Origin: Anseranas semipalmata
Lineage: Eukaryota > Chordata > Aves > Anseriformes > Anseranatidae
Direction: 5' to 3'
NCBI GenBank assembly: GCA_013399115.1
Contig: VXAA01000908.1
Span: 401,988 to 465,987 of the forward strand
Length of the DNA stretch: 64,000 nt
The first letter of the stretch is position 1, and every line of letters starts with the position of its first letter. Positions 53,684 through 64,000 of the stretch are shown here, in pieces. The notes under the pieces are model-generated. The model worked only from the letters and a program-made list of their open reading frames with translations, searched no databases and was not told the origin of the DNA. Position numbers and translations under genes: made by a program.

Positions 53684-54103
53684 CAACTGAGGTGCTTCCT
53701 CTTTCTTATGAGGAAAGACTAAGCGAGCTGGGCCTGTTTAGCCTACAGAAGAGGAGATTGAGAGGGAATCTTACCAACCTCTACAAATACCTGAGGGGAC
53801 AATGTAAAGAGGATGGGGTCAAACTCTTCTCAGTGGTGGCCAGTGATAGGACAAGGGGTAATGGATATAAATTGATGCACAGGAGGTTTCATTGCCATAT
53901 GAGGAAGCACTTCTTTATGGTTCAGGTGACAGAGCACTGGAAGAGGCTGCCCAGAGAGGCTGTGGAGTCTCCTTCTTTGGAGATATTCAAAACCCGCTTA
54001 GATGCGATACTGTGCAACATGCTCTAGGGGACCCTGCTTGGCAGGGGGGTTGGACTAGATGATCTCCAGAGGTCCCTTCCAACCTCAGCGATTCTGTGAT
54101 TCT
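53684..54103 (+). mobile_element. CR1 LINE 3' end with intact ORF2 C-terminus
   Basis: Plus-strand CR1 fragment preceded by a 14-base A run. An uninterrupted 111-codon frame (53692-54027) covers the ORF2 C-terminus: [32 protein letters not shown]-like [16 protein letters not shown] and the terminal DAILCNML with a natural stop. The 3' UTR (GGGTTGGACTAGATGATCTC) ends in GATTCTGTGATTCT. This is the same subfamily type as the minus copy at 961-1995, and here the SDRTRGNG motif that is broken there is intact. Confidence 0.95.
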
Positions 54104-54498
54104 TTCCTTTCCAACTTTCTGAAATGCAGGATAATTAATATATAGGCCAAGGCCACATTCATTCAGTAAAGTCACAGATTAACAAAAGTGCTTTTGAGAA
54201 TAAAGAAATATATTGGTAACTCTGTCACAGGTTAAAAAAAAAAAACACAAAAATTCTTTTAAACAGTTACGTGAATTCAGTTCATCTATGTTAATGGAAT
54301 ACCTGGAGCAGGTGGTGCACAGCCAAATCTCAGTATGCAGGTGATGATGGTGGTTGAGTGCCACCCAAGAGCAATGTGCTCCAGAAGAACCTCACAAAAC
54401 TGAGTGTGTGGGCAAAAAAAATGGCAGGTAAGCTTCAGTGCGGGTAAACAAGTTTATGTATGCAGGGAAAAACGGTCTAAAATATGTTTGTATAATGT
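54104..54498. other. Spacer between CR1 copies
   Basis: About 395 bases of AT-rich sequence with an A run at 54235-54244. No element is recognised. Confidence 0.5.
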
Positions 54499-54853
54499 TA
54501 GAATCATAGAATCTCCTGAATTGGAAGGGACCCACAAGGATCATTGAGTCCAACTCCTGGCTCCAGACAGGACCACCCCAAAATCAAACCATGTGCCCGA
54601 GAGCGTTGTCCAAACGCTTCTTGAACTCCGACAGGCTCGGTGCCATGACCACTTCCCTGGGGAACCTGTCCCAGTGCCCAAGCACCCTCTCAGAGAAGAA
54701 CCTTTCCTGAACATCCAGCCTGAACCTTCCCTGCCGCAGCTTGATGCCATTCGCTTAGGTCCTATCGCTGTCACCAGAGAGAAGAGACCAGCGCCTGCCC
54801 CTCTGCTCCTCTCATGAGGAAGCTGTAGGCTGCCATGAGGTCTCCCCATGTTA
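54499..54853 (-). mobile_element. CR1 LINE 3' end, minus strand
   Basis: The complement of 54499-54520 is the CR1 tail (GAGATTCTATGATTCTAAC). Moving away from it come the conserved 3' UTR (TTGGACTCAATGATCCTTG) and ORF2 end (GGAGTTCAAGAAGCGTTTGG, complement of about 54617-54636). The fragment is 5'-truncated near the segment reading CCTCATGAGAG. It is tail-to-tail with the plus-strand copy 395 bases away and of a different 3' UTR subtype. Confidence 0.94.
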
Positions 54854-54877
54854 GGCATGCCATGGACAGTTCCAGCT

Positions 54878-55470
54878 CAGGAGAGGGAGCTTGGATTCAT
54901 TGTTGATGGGTGTCTACAATCATTAGTTTAAAGAGGCAGCCAAAAAAGACAGGAAAATACTGAGCATCATTAGAATATTAGGGATCAGACCAGAGGGCAT
55001 CATTTTTTCACTCTTTAAAACTTTGGCACATCCACAAAGTCCAGTTCTGGTCTCTATATCTCAAGAAGGGTGTAGTAGAGTTAAATATATATGTATGTGT
55101 GTGTACAGACAAAGGCAGCAAAATTGATCCAGGGGCTGGAGCATCTGCTCTCCAAAGATTTAAAAGGCAATTACTCTTCAGCTTGGAGAGCAGAAAGCTG
55201 TAAAGGGATAAGAGCAAGGTGTACTGATGTTCACCAAACTGAGCAACATTAGAATGAGGGAGCACCCACTGAACCTAGTAGGATATTAGTTTTAAATAGA
55301 TTATTTTTGACCATGGAAGGTAATAAACTTTTCAAATTTGTTTCTACAGGAAGGTGTGTGTAGATGGGTAATATCAGTGGACACAAAAAGGATTAGACAA
55401 ATTCTTGGACAACAGGTCCATAAAGAGGAATGTAAGGAAAAGGGCAGAATCATAGTCTTTACATCCTGAA
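54878..55470 (+). mobile_element. Old, strongly diverged CR1 (L3/CR1-like) fragment
   Basis: Plus-strand matches are spread over nearly 600 bases: GCAGCCAAAAAAGACAGGAA, CATCATTAGAATATTAGGGA, CCAGTTCTGGTCTCTATATC, TCAAGAAGGGTGTAGTAGAG and CTCTTCAGCTTGGAGAGCAG. The order corresponds to the ORF2 segment after the RT (AAKKANRMLGIIR, HPQYCVQFWSPYLKK-like). Stops and indels occur throughout, and an AT/GT microsatellite (55087-55105) interrupts it. It is the oldest LINE in the window, and the younger minus-strand CR1 lies directly at its 5' edge. Confidence 0.8.
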
Positions 55471-58400
55471 CACAACCATGTGGTTGCTGGTGAAGGAAAT
55501 ACCAAGTTGTGTTCTCCCTAAACAGAATCTCTCAGTGCTGCTGGTTGATATCACTGTTTTGTTGGAGATGGGCCATTCAACTGACCAAGAAGGGCAAAGT
55601 CTCAGTATTTTCATGTTTGTTAAGCAGAAATGGAAACAATCTTCTAAATCCCAATCTTTCCGTAAATGTATCCTATAAAACTAAGGAGAGTGAGTCTGAA
55701 AAATGTAAACGAAAGTAGATTTAGATTCCTCATATTATTTTGCTTTGTAAGAGTGAATGCCTGGGGGCACATTTTGTACAGACCCCCCAAAGGGCTGTGA
55801 CTCACTAAGAGCTCTGCCCACGCAGATTATGTTGGACTGAAATGCTACCATACCCTCTGACAAGCTATAAAGTATCCTGAGTTTCACACGCTGTGAGTGG
55901 ATGCTCTGACTGCTAAGTTGTTGGATAAAAGGCAGGAAGACCAGAATGATGATATCGCTATCCCTGATAAAACCTGTTTTACAATCCAAAAGCATTTGGC
56001 AAACTCAGTCCCGTGTGTTCCCAGGATCAGGATGATTGTAAGGAAATATTTTGGCAGGCATATCATTCAGTCAAAACCTTTAACTTATTTCTAAGTGTAA
56101 TTCTTAATACGTATGACTTATCTCACTGGAAAAATGGGAAGGAAACACATTTATTCACAGTGGGAATAAAGACACAGGCTCAGAGATTTGGATTCATCTT
56201 CATCTTCAGATAGTGTGTGCTCCCTCTCAAGGGAGGAAGCCGGGTAGCTCACATGAAAATTCACCCCACCTCAAGGTCTTCTACTGCTGACTATTCAGGC
56301 AGCATAGGATGATTAAGTCCTAACTTTGGCACTGCAGTGCCTAAAGTCAGCTGGGATTAATTCAAATACTTTCACATTTTCCAGATTCTTTTTGTTGGTA
56401 AAAGTTGCTGGATTTTTTTTTTCCCAATAAAAATACTTGAATTGCCGTCAGTCTTTGGCTGTGATTGCTAGACATGTAGAAGGATCATTTAAGATAAATC
56501 TTGTTTTAGTCTCATTTTTTGATGTGTGGTAAGGTAGGGAACTATGTTCTCTGGGTATTTTTTTTTTTTCCAGAAATTCTCCAGTTTATGAGTCTTGTTG
56601 ATTTATTGGTGTGAGAATCTGGCATGTGCTGCTAACTGCCATATCCTAAGGGTGCACGTTCTCCATTCGATGCACACATACAACCCTCCTTCAAAATATA
56701 AAATTTTAAAGAGAGATAAAAGTTGTTCTTGCTCCTTTTCTATATTTTTGAGACCTGATGCATGCCGTTGTTTATATTATACAGGTAAAAGGATCTATAG
56801 TTGATATGCTGGATTGAAAGCATTCCTGTTAGCTGGGTTCCCTTTAAATGAGCTGGAAACATTGTTCAGGGAGAAGTAAATTCTCTAACTACAATTTTTA
56901 ATGGAAGCTCACATGGATAGGAGCTCTCTCCTCTTCTACTTTGAGTACAATACAACGATCCCATTTTAACAGTAGCAAAAAATGATGAAGATGGGAACTT
57001 CTAGATCATCTTAGTGCTGCTGGACCTCCAGGGTTGCAGAGGACCCTGAAACTCTTCAAGGGTCCATGAATACTATATTATATATATTATATACTTAGTG
57101 CATAATATTAATTTCCCATATGAAGGTAATGCAAGGCTGTTTTGTATTTTACGTTTTGGTATCTCTCAGCAATGTCAATCGGTGTGTCTTTTATCATAGA
57201 GAAGTCTGTCTCTTAATGTTATATTCATCAGTAAATTCCCAGGCAATGATTCTTCACCTTCTTTAAGGTTCATTATTTGTCTTCATATTGTTCTCTATGT
57301 TCACTATATGTGATACGAGCCTTTGGTTGATGAGAACTATGCAGTACCTGCATCATCCATTTTTTAAATTTATTCTGTCTTAAGCACTTCAAGATTGAGT
57401 GTAAATTTTCCTGCATCATATTAATATTTCTCCTTTTCTGTATACTTACCTAAAACCAGTTTCTGTCTTCTCTTTGGGATGATGATTATTATTATTGATA
57501 TTTTTCGTATTTAAAGCATTGTCTCTAAACTCTTAATAGTGTAAGAGTCTTGTCTTCTGAAACTGCATGTCTTCTGCTTCTCCCTAATTGCAGTCCCTGT
57601 TGGTGGTGAGGCCACCACCAGTACCACCCCAACAATGGGACGTCAAACTCAAGGCTTGACACAAAGTCAGAACTAGCAAGGTTGAATGCTAGGCTTGTGT
57701 CTTATTCCCTGCACTACCTGATGTGACCAGGCAAAATTTGTTCTGCACCAGCTGCTCTTGGTGTGCATCTGCCTCATCTCTTCCTCTACAGCCCTTCACT
57801 TATCTGGCAATAAGAAGGGGACAGGCTGGGGATAGTTTAGGCTTCACCTTCCTGTCCATCCCTGTTCCTTGCCCCCTCCATGGGGATGTGCCCCAGCCTG
57901 CAGTCCTTCACCTGAGACTGGGCGAGACAGGACAGGGACTCTTGGTGCGGCTCTGCTGTCGGGAGCTGCAGTCCCCATCAGGGACTGCTTCCCTACTCCC
58001 CAGCAAGACCAGACCAGCCCCTGCCCCATAGCTTGTAAAGCCCCATTGAGTCCTTCCCAGATTTTTGGTAACAGCATTCATGGTTGGCGCTATGATACTT
58101 TTTTGATAGAAGAGTGTTAGGAGCCAATATTATTGCTCATCGCAGGTCTTTGTCTATTTCCCAGAACAAGCATTAGAAGGGACTGGGGGCATTGCACCTA
58201 ATATTAACTTTTCCTTCATTAAAAAAAAAAAAAAAAAAAAAAGGAGAGAGAGAGGTAAAGAAAATACTAGTGAAGCTACAGATGGAAGTGATTGTGACTT
58301 GCTAATTTGTTTTCCATTTTTGTCTCTGAATTTTTCCATGCTTTTTTTCTGACCAAGTTGATATTATTCTGCATTTGCCTGAGAAGCCACAGTGCCTTAA

Positions 58401-60774
58401 GGGATTCAGCTTGCTTCATTCCTCTGTGCTTTCCTGATGCCACATTCTGTGATTGGACTACTTACTCCCCTGATGCAGCATGTCAGTGCTGGTCAATGTA
58501 ACGGTGGATTTGAGAGTCCTAGTGTTCTGATCCTTCAACTACTTGAAATACTTGAATTAATGATATAAACATGCTTAAAGATAGTAATAAACATTGTTAC
58601 CAGGGTCAGGGTTTATATTTGAAATAAATATATAAATTAATTCAATAAGGCATAATTTCACCCTCTTTCAAATCTTTCTGTCACTCTGCTTGATGGCAGT
58701 GTGTTTTCACCTGGAATTGTAAACTATGTTTGAGGTTTATAAATTTTGCAACATTTTTGCTTGAAGCAAAAGTTAGAAACTCTTAGAGGACAACTCTGAA
58801 TTTCCACTACTGCACCTGATTTCTTGACATTGCACCTTAGACTTAACTTGACATAGAGAAATCTCTGTTGTATGTCTGCCCACTGAATTTAGGAAAGTCC
58901 TAACATTTAACTCATAAATTAGATCATATGAGAACTGTAAAAATCCATGGAATAGGAGACTTTTAGTATGGTGTCCAGTGTGAATGGCAGCCTTCAGTTG
59001 CTGGGCACTTCTGGGTCTTTCTGGATGAAAAATTTTTCATTTTGACTTCATTTCTGTAGCTGTCCTTTCAAGGTTGCTACGCTTGACTGAGGAGTGGAGT
59101 TGTCTTTAAAATAAAGAGAGTATCCTCTAGGACCACACTTCTAATATTACCTTGAAAACTGAAGACCTGTTGATTGCTTTCATATCCTATTGCTTTTAGC
59201 AATATGCTATTTCAAATGACTGATTTTTGACCAAAAGCACATAACAATACTTTTCTTGAAAGCACCATGGTCAGATGGGACAACATGGAATTATTTGCAG
59301 TAACTGAAGAAGAATGCTTAAAACCACCTGTTTACATGTTGGTGTTTGCTGCAAAATGGTAACTGACAACTAGTAGCAGTTATCCTTTTTCTTTAAAGGA
59401 GCTATGGATATTTATGGTATGTTTCTGACATAATAAAAATGAAACTAATCTCCTTAATATAACTTTTCTTATGTTAGCATATTTTGATATTTCACCTGTC
59501 TGAAACTCTAAAGGCATCTAGTTAATCACTTTTTCATAGGTTTTCTTCTTGCTGAGCTTTTAGTTGGGTGATTTTAATTTCCCTTATTAAAGCTTGTGTG
59601 CATGGTTCACTCTACTGCTGCTTTTTCATTAACCTGTTTAAAGTATGTGTCTATTCTAGACACACACTATTGCTGAAGTGCATACAAATACAAGATGATG
59701 AGTTTGAGTTCTACACCCTTCCAGAAGTATGAGTATCTTGACTTACTTGACTGCTGCCCCTTAAGTAAATGGAGTAGGTTAGTGAGTGCATGGACACAGT
59801 TCTCTCAGCCAAAATTTGTTGCTTACTTGCAAGGAACAGGGTATTTTCAATGTATGTTTAAGCGCACATCATCAGATTGCAGTTGCAAACTGCAAAAGTG
59901 AAAACAAAAACGAAATGCTCATGTCAGAAACCACTTGATAGACCCAGACTAGCCATTGTTAACCTTGAAAGTTCTGAAGTTGTTTTTTGTTTCAATCAAC
60001 CTTTTAAACATATTTTTGCTAGTAGCAAGTAAGTCACACCTATAGGGTATTATGTCACTGTTCCTCAGAAAGGAGTTTGTGGCCTTCTCAGAAGGGCTTC
60101 ATACTCCTCTTTTAATCTATCACAATGGTGATGGCCAGGTACACTTCTGCATTGGTAGTTTTGCAAGGGGGGGGTTGGAACCACACCTTGAAAATGACTT
60201 TAACTCATTCTTTCTTCAATAGAAAGAAAAAAAAAAGGAAAAAGAAACTTATGTCTTAAGAGTTCTTGTTCACATGCCCCCATGTTTGTTTTTGGGGCTG
60301 GGCTTACAGCCAGTTTTATTTTTCCTTTCCTTTATTAATAATTTAGTAATCCCTTAGTAGTGTCCATGCATCGCTTTTCAATTGTTCCTGCTTGTTGTTG
60401 GCTTATCTTCATTAACGTTCTTTAAACAATGCATAGGTATTGCAGATGTACCAAAGACATTTGAAGTTTTATTCTGTTGCCTCACTTGATGTTGTATACA
60501 TCAGATATAGATGTGATTCTGCCAGCAGTTTGCACTCAGCAGTGATGCACAAGTGAAATCTTTGTGGGCAGAAATTTGGTTTTACCAGGTATTGCTGAGT
60601 GACTCTGAATCAAGTTCCCTCAGGGTACTCTAGTATCTTTGGAGTAAGAAGTTGCAATAGCTTCTTAGCAGACTTGTCTGTTTGGATTGAGTAGGGAGCT
60701 CAAGTATGTATGTATTTGATATCAGGAGGAACCTTACTATGAACTGAGCCAACATACAGTTTTCCTACCTTCAG
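55471..60774. other. PDE1C large intron, fifth segment
   Basis: This 5.3 kb has no recognised gene. It includes a small hairpin (TGGTGGTG...CCACCACCA, about 57600-57620), a modestly G+C-rich patch at 57.6-58.05 kb with overlapping frames on both strands, and a poly-A/GA tract. No PDE1C exon was seen. Confidence 0.5.
58221..58254. repeat. Poly-A (22) followed by (GA)n
   Basis: A pure A run joined to about six GA units. No retrocopy body lies upstream. Confidence 0.88.
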
Positions 60775-60895
60775 CTACTGGCATTTGGAAATGAAACCCA
60801 CACCATGGACATTTACCCAGATTTAAGCTTGATGGCTAATTCCAGGGTGCTCAGTGAATAAGTGTTTCCAGAGAAAGACATTTTGATAAAGTTGA

Positions 60896-61939
60896 TGGCT
60901 GATGGCATGTGCTAACTCACTGTGCTTGCTCCTGGGTGGTAAACAAGTTTGCATATATGCTTCAAATAGATTTCTGGGAGCTAGAAACTTGTTTACATAC
61001 AGACAGGCTTGCTTTTCCTTTGTGCTCCTACTATCATTGTCAGATTTTTCAGTATATAATCATAGACTTTGTCATTCTGTTAAAGACTTCCTAGAGTATT
61101 ACAAGTTTTCACCAGAAAGAATTAGGAGAGCAGACGAGGATGAAAACTGGGGAAACAGCACTTCTGATCTGCTTCTATACAGTTCATTTGAAAAATCAGC
61201 TTGTGCGCTACAATTTCTCAGCTCTAGTTTAGAATTAATTAAAAACACTGTAGAAAGGGTACTCAGCTATGGTGCTGTAAACAAGGCTTTAATAGACTAA
61301 GATGTGTCTTCATCCATTAAAGGACATAGGCTATGGTCGGTGTCTTAGGTTATGTTCCAACCAGAGCAGCAAGTAAAATGTCCAGGGTGCCTTGTTGGTC
61401 AAATCATTATTTTGAACACCAAGAGCCTTTGCTTTGCCGCCATTGAATTTTCAGACATACTACCAGCATTCCCATTAAAAAACAAACAAACAGTAGACCT
61501 AAAGTACTTTGGGGTGAAATTTAAATGTCTCCCAAAGCAGAACAGATATAGGGCAGTCGGGTATACTAGAATGAGAGGTTTGTATGGTTTTGTCTTCAAA
61601 ACTTGCCTCTGTAGAGTTGTCCTAGGGAGAGGGGGACACTTCTGCCCTCTTTTCCAAAGATCAGGACCTCTGCAAGTTCTTGCCTTTGAACCTCAGGAGC
61701 ATCACCTGAGGTTTCCTCATTCCACCTCCTTTAGAGGCAAGAGAAGTGGCAAAGATTTCCCCTGTTGCAAGCCAGCTGCTGAGGTTGTTAGTTATGGGAA
61801 TCAGCTGAAACCCTATGTTGTAAGCAAAGTTTTCTGTTGTGGTGGTGGTGGAATTAAACCAGAAGCAGAGTTAAAGCTGTGGTTTGACCAAACAGTTGTG
61901 GCTTTTCCTGGCCATGTGCTGAAGTTCTTCAGTAGGTGA
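60896..61939 (+). other. Unidentified stop-depleted reading frame, about 1 kb, two internal stops
   Basis: One forward frame is open from 60896 to 61939 except for TAA at 61298 and TAG at 61346, giving open frames of 132 codons (ATG at 60902) and 195 codons (ATG at 61352). At this base composition roughly 15-20 stops would be expected in that length. The first part includes SPERIRRADEDENWGNS, and the second has Cys/Lys/Arg-rich stretches such as CCKPAAEV and VFCCGGGG. No domain, RT motif or known protein is recognised. A possible splice acceptor (TTTTCCTACCTTCAG, ending 60774) lies upstream and AATAAA (61986-61991) 47 bases downstream. It may be a terminal exon, a dead gene or retro-sequence, or a statistical accident. 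Confidence 0.35.
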
Positions 61940-61985
61940 AAGTCAACAGGTCTTTTGGGTGTTGCTTTTATTGCTCTCTAATACA

Positions 61986-61991
61986 AATAAA
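61986..61991 (+). terminator. Candidate polyadenylation signal AATAAA
   Basis: A canonical AATAAA lies 47 bases after the stop of the 195-codon frame and about 50 bases before a G5AG5 tract. Isolated AATAAA hexamers are common in AT-rich introns. Only the position relative to the open frame and G tract makes this one notable. Confidence 0.3.
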
Positions 61992-62036
61992 AAGAATTGA
62001 ATCTTTCAAGAGCTATGTCCTAAGATATCTGTCTTA

Positions 62037-62059
62037 GGGGGGAGGGGGTGGGGTGGGGG
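62037..62059 (+). promoter_or_regulatory. G-quadruplex motif / G5AG5 (MAZ-type) tract
   Basis: Four G runs of 6, 5, 4 and 5 are separated by single-base loops (A, T, T), the pattern of a very stable parallel G-quadruplex. It contains GGGGGAGGGGG, the MAZ-type element known to promote polymerase pausing and 3'-end formation between closely spaced genes. Confidence 0.75.
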
Positions 62060-64000
62060 AGGAGATGGGACAACAACAAAGGGTAAATTAAAGATTGTTA
62101 AATTTTGTTGCTTTATTTTGCATTAACATAATTGCGTAGTTAAAATCAGAGGGTCTTTACAGCTTACAAAACTGGTCTCTTTGTTACAATTTCAAGCTTA
62201 GGTTTGTAGCACCCATTAATACACAGACAAAACACCTATCTGTTTGGCTCTGTATGAGGAAACAACTAGCCCAATCCTACAAATACCCGCTTTGATAGGA
62301 ATCTTCCACTGGCATGTGAAAATGCAGTTTAATATATACTGGGAAATTAAACCTACAAATTGTAGTATTTAAAACTTAACTAAGATATAGTACATTAAAC
62401 TTCTTGAACAAGTCACTGGAATATTTGCAAATAAAATGAAAAATTATTCTCCCATGTTTCTGCAGAAACTAAGAGGTTTTTTTGGTGGGAGGTATGGCAT
62501 GTCCTACCATTTATTACTTTAGGTTCACAAAGTGCTTTGTCCTTCTCTTCTTTTCTTCCCTCTTTCTCTTCCTCTCTTTAAGCCATAACTTTTGATCTGT
62601 ACAATTTACTCAGACACTAATCTCAGAGGAAATCAGAACAGCAAATATCAATTCAAATAATTATTTGTACACAGTTTTCTACTAGATTATGTACTCTACT
62701 TCCAATTGAAAACAGAAAAAGCTTTCCCCTTCTTCTGTTCCTCTTAGCACACTTGCAAAATGAAATGTTGCAGCAAAATGTTGTTTCTCAGCTCTGATTA
62801 AAAGCATGAGTCACAATTTGTCAGGTCGCGTGGGTTAGAATTGCTCAGACTCTTTTGCTACATCCATTTCAGGACACATTATAATGGAGTGTGTAGCTGC
62901 TGGAATGAAGTCAGAGATGGTGAAAGAGGGAATTTCTTCTTTCTGGCCAAACGTGGACCAAAAAATTACATCTAGGAGCCTTTGGATATCTATAAATCAG
63001 TGTCATGAAAGAGTCACTGGAAAGGTAGAGCTTTGAAATGACTGACAACTGACACTAAATGCGTGTCTGAGCCAGTTCATGGGTTTGCAATACATTCATT
63101 ATGCTTTGAGCAGATTAAGGCAATTTAGTTGTGAATTAAGGCTTTAAATACTGCAGAGAATTTGTTCAGCACTTACGTATAGACGGAGATTTCATGCAGC
63201 ATGAAATTAGGCTGCATTCAGTTGCTGCCAAGTTCCATGGGGAAGTTTATTAATATTTTGTGTTTTTACAGTAGATGCTCTACAGACACCTAAATCTAAG
63301 TACTGTTTTATTGGTACAAAAGGCCTCGTATAACACTTATACTCAAGGTCTGCAGTTCCCTTAAGGCAGAATATTTATCATTTATTATTAAAATGTAACA
63401 TTTGCACAGTCCGTGTATAATATGTTCCCAATACCCTATTCAGAACACACATTTAACTAAGAAAATATATCAACAAGATGACCATTTGTGCAAAATGAGA
63501 AAATGATACTGCTTCATACAGATGGCAACGGAAGAGCCTAATGGTAGAGGGAACAATAATGAAAATGGGATGTTTCATGAAAAAGAAATGCCATCTCAAA
63601 CTTTCCTCCTTACTGATATCATATAATGTGTACCTGAGTGTATATGTGGAAATTAAAGTAAATCATTATTGTAAGTCTATTTCAGACCTTGTACTTTTAC
63701 AGACCTTATCTGCTCTGGTTGCTAAGCTGAGCAGTCTAATATGAAAAGATATGAATACCACTGAGGAGTCCATGGGGAAATTTAAGACCTCTGGGTGCAG
63801 TGCAGGGTCTGCATGGTGCAGTATGAGAATGGATATAATCACATAGCTGAAAGTTTTCTCAAATTGTTGGCATGTAATGGAGCTGCTTAAGGCCGTCCAT
63901 GCACTCTTTATACTGGCTTTTTTAAACTTTTAGTGCTCGCCTTGTTTACCTTAACATTCTTTTATTTATTCTCACACTTGTGCTCACACACACACATGCA
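62060..64000. other. PDE1C large intron, last segment
   Basis: This 1.9 kb is AT-rich with no gene or retroelement recognised. It ends in a short (CA)n run (63986-63996) near the window edge. Confidence 0.5.

Noticed and set aside
54541..54858. 105-codon minus-strand frame
   Set aside because: It lies in the CR1 3' end but in the wrong frame: the family's normal ORF2 C-terminus is read in another phase, so this is not a product.
61346..61375. Possible PDE1 alternative first exon because of a QPEQ-like peptide after an ATG
   Set aside because: Only four residues resemble the known LQPEQIEK segment and the surrounding residues do not match.
1..64000. CRISPR array, tRNA, rRNA or bacterial operon
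   Set aside because: No regularly spaced direct repeats, no cloverleaf with A and B boxes, and no clustered long genes. Everything points to an avian intron.

Overview
The window looks like intronic sequence from a bird. Eight fragments of the CR1 LINE family, all 5'-truncated, are scattered through it, and there is one solo LTR of a type I recognise from avian endogenous retroviruses. Base composition is AT-rich and CpG-poor, and I found no bacterial-style operons, tRNA genes or rRNA. CR1 dominance with almost no SINEs is characteristic of avian genomes. I cannot name the species.

One host gene is supported. Two exons on the + strand (9494-9544 and 15704-15875) join in frame and encode part of the N-terminal extension of the long isoform of PDE1C, the Ca2+/calmodulin-dependent dual-specificity cAMP/cGMP phosphodiesterase 1C. 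Recognisable peptides are GDKNARPL, SKSQNCLWN, DPRPPEEILADELP and VKTSFR. Their splice sites and codon phases agree with each other. The first coding exon (before 9494) and the next common exon, which should begin near LRSLVKQLERG, were not found. The rest of the window is therefore read as intron: at least 9.5 kb upstream, 6,159 bp between the two exons, and more than 48 kb downstream.

Layout: 1-9.5 kb is an intron with two CR1 fragments facing away from each other (961-1995 minus, 2634-3246 plus) and AT/GT microsatellites. At 9.5-15.9 kb are the two exons, with a minus-strand solo LTR (14937-15501) only about 200 bp before the second. From 15.9 to 32.4 kb is an intron with a short CR1, a degraded CR1 carrying a poly-G tract, small local duplications, a near-perfect hairpin and an ancient palindromic repeat. 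A 58-base assembly gap lies at 32448-32505. From 33 to 53.6 kb the intron is mostly single-copy. At 53.7-55.5 kb is a cluster of three CR1 pieces from different subfamilies. From 55.5 to 64 kb the intron ends with the most puzzling segment, 60.9-62.06 kb: one forward frame is almost free of stops for about 1 kb and is followed by AATAAA and a G-quadruplex/G5AG5 tract.

No complete novel system was recognised. The most worthwhile leads are the 61-62 kb open frame with 3'-end-like signals, the antisense LTR and decoy splice acceptor next to the second PDE1C exon, and the inverted CR1 pair.
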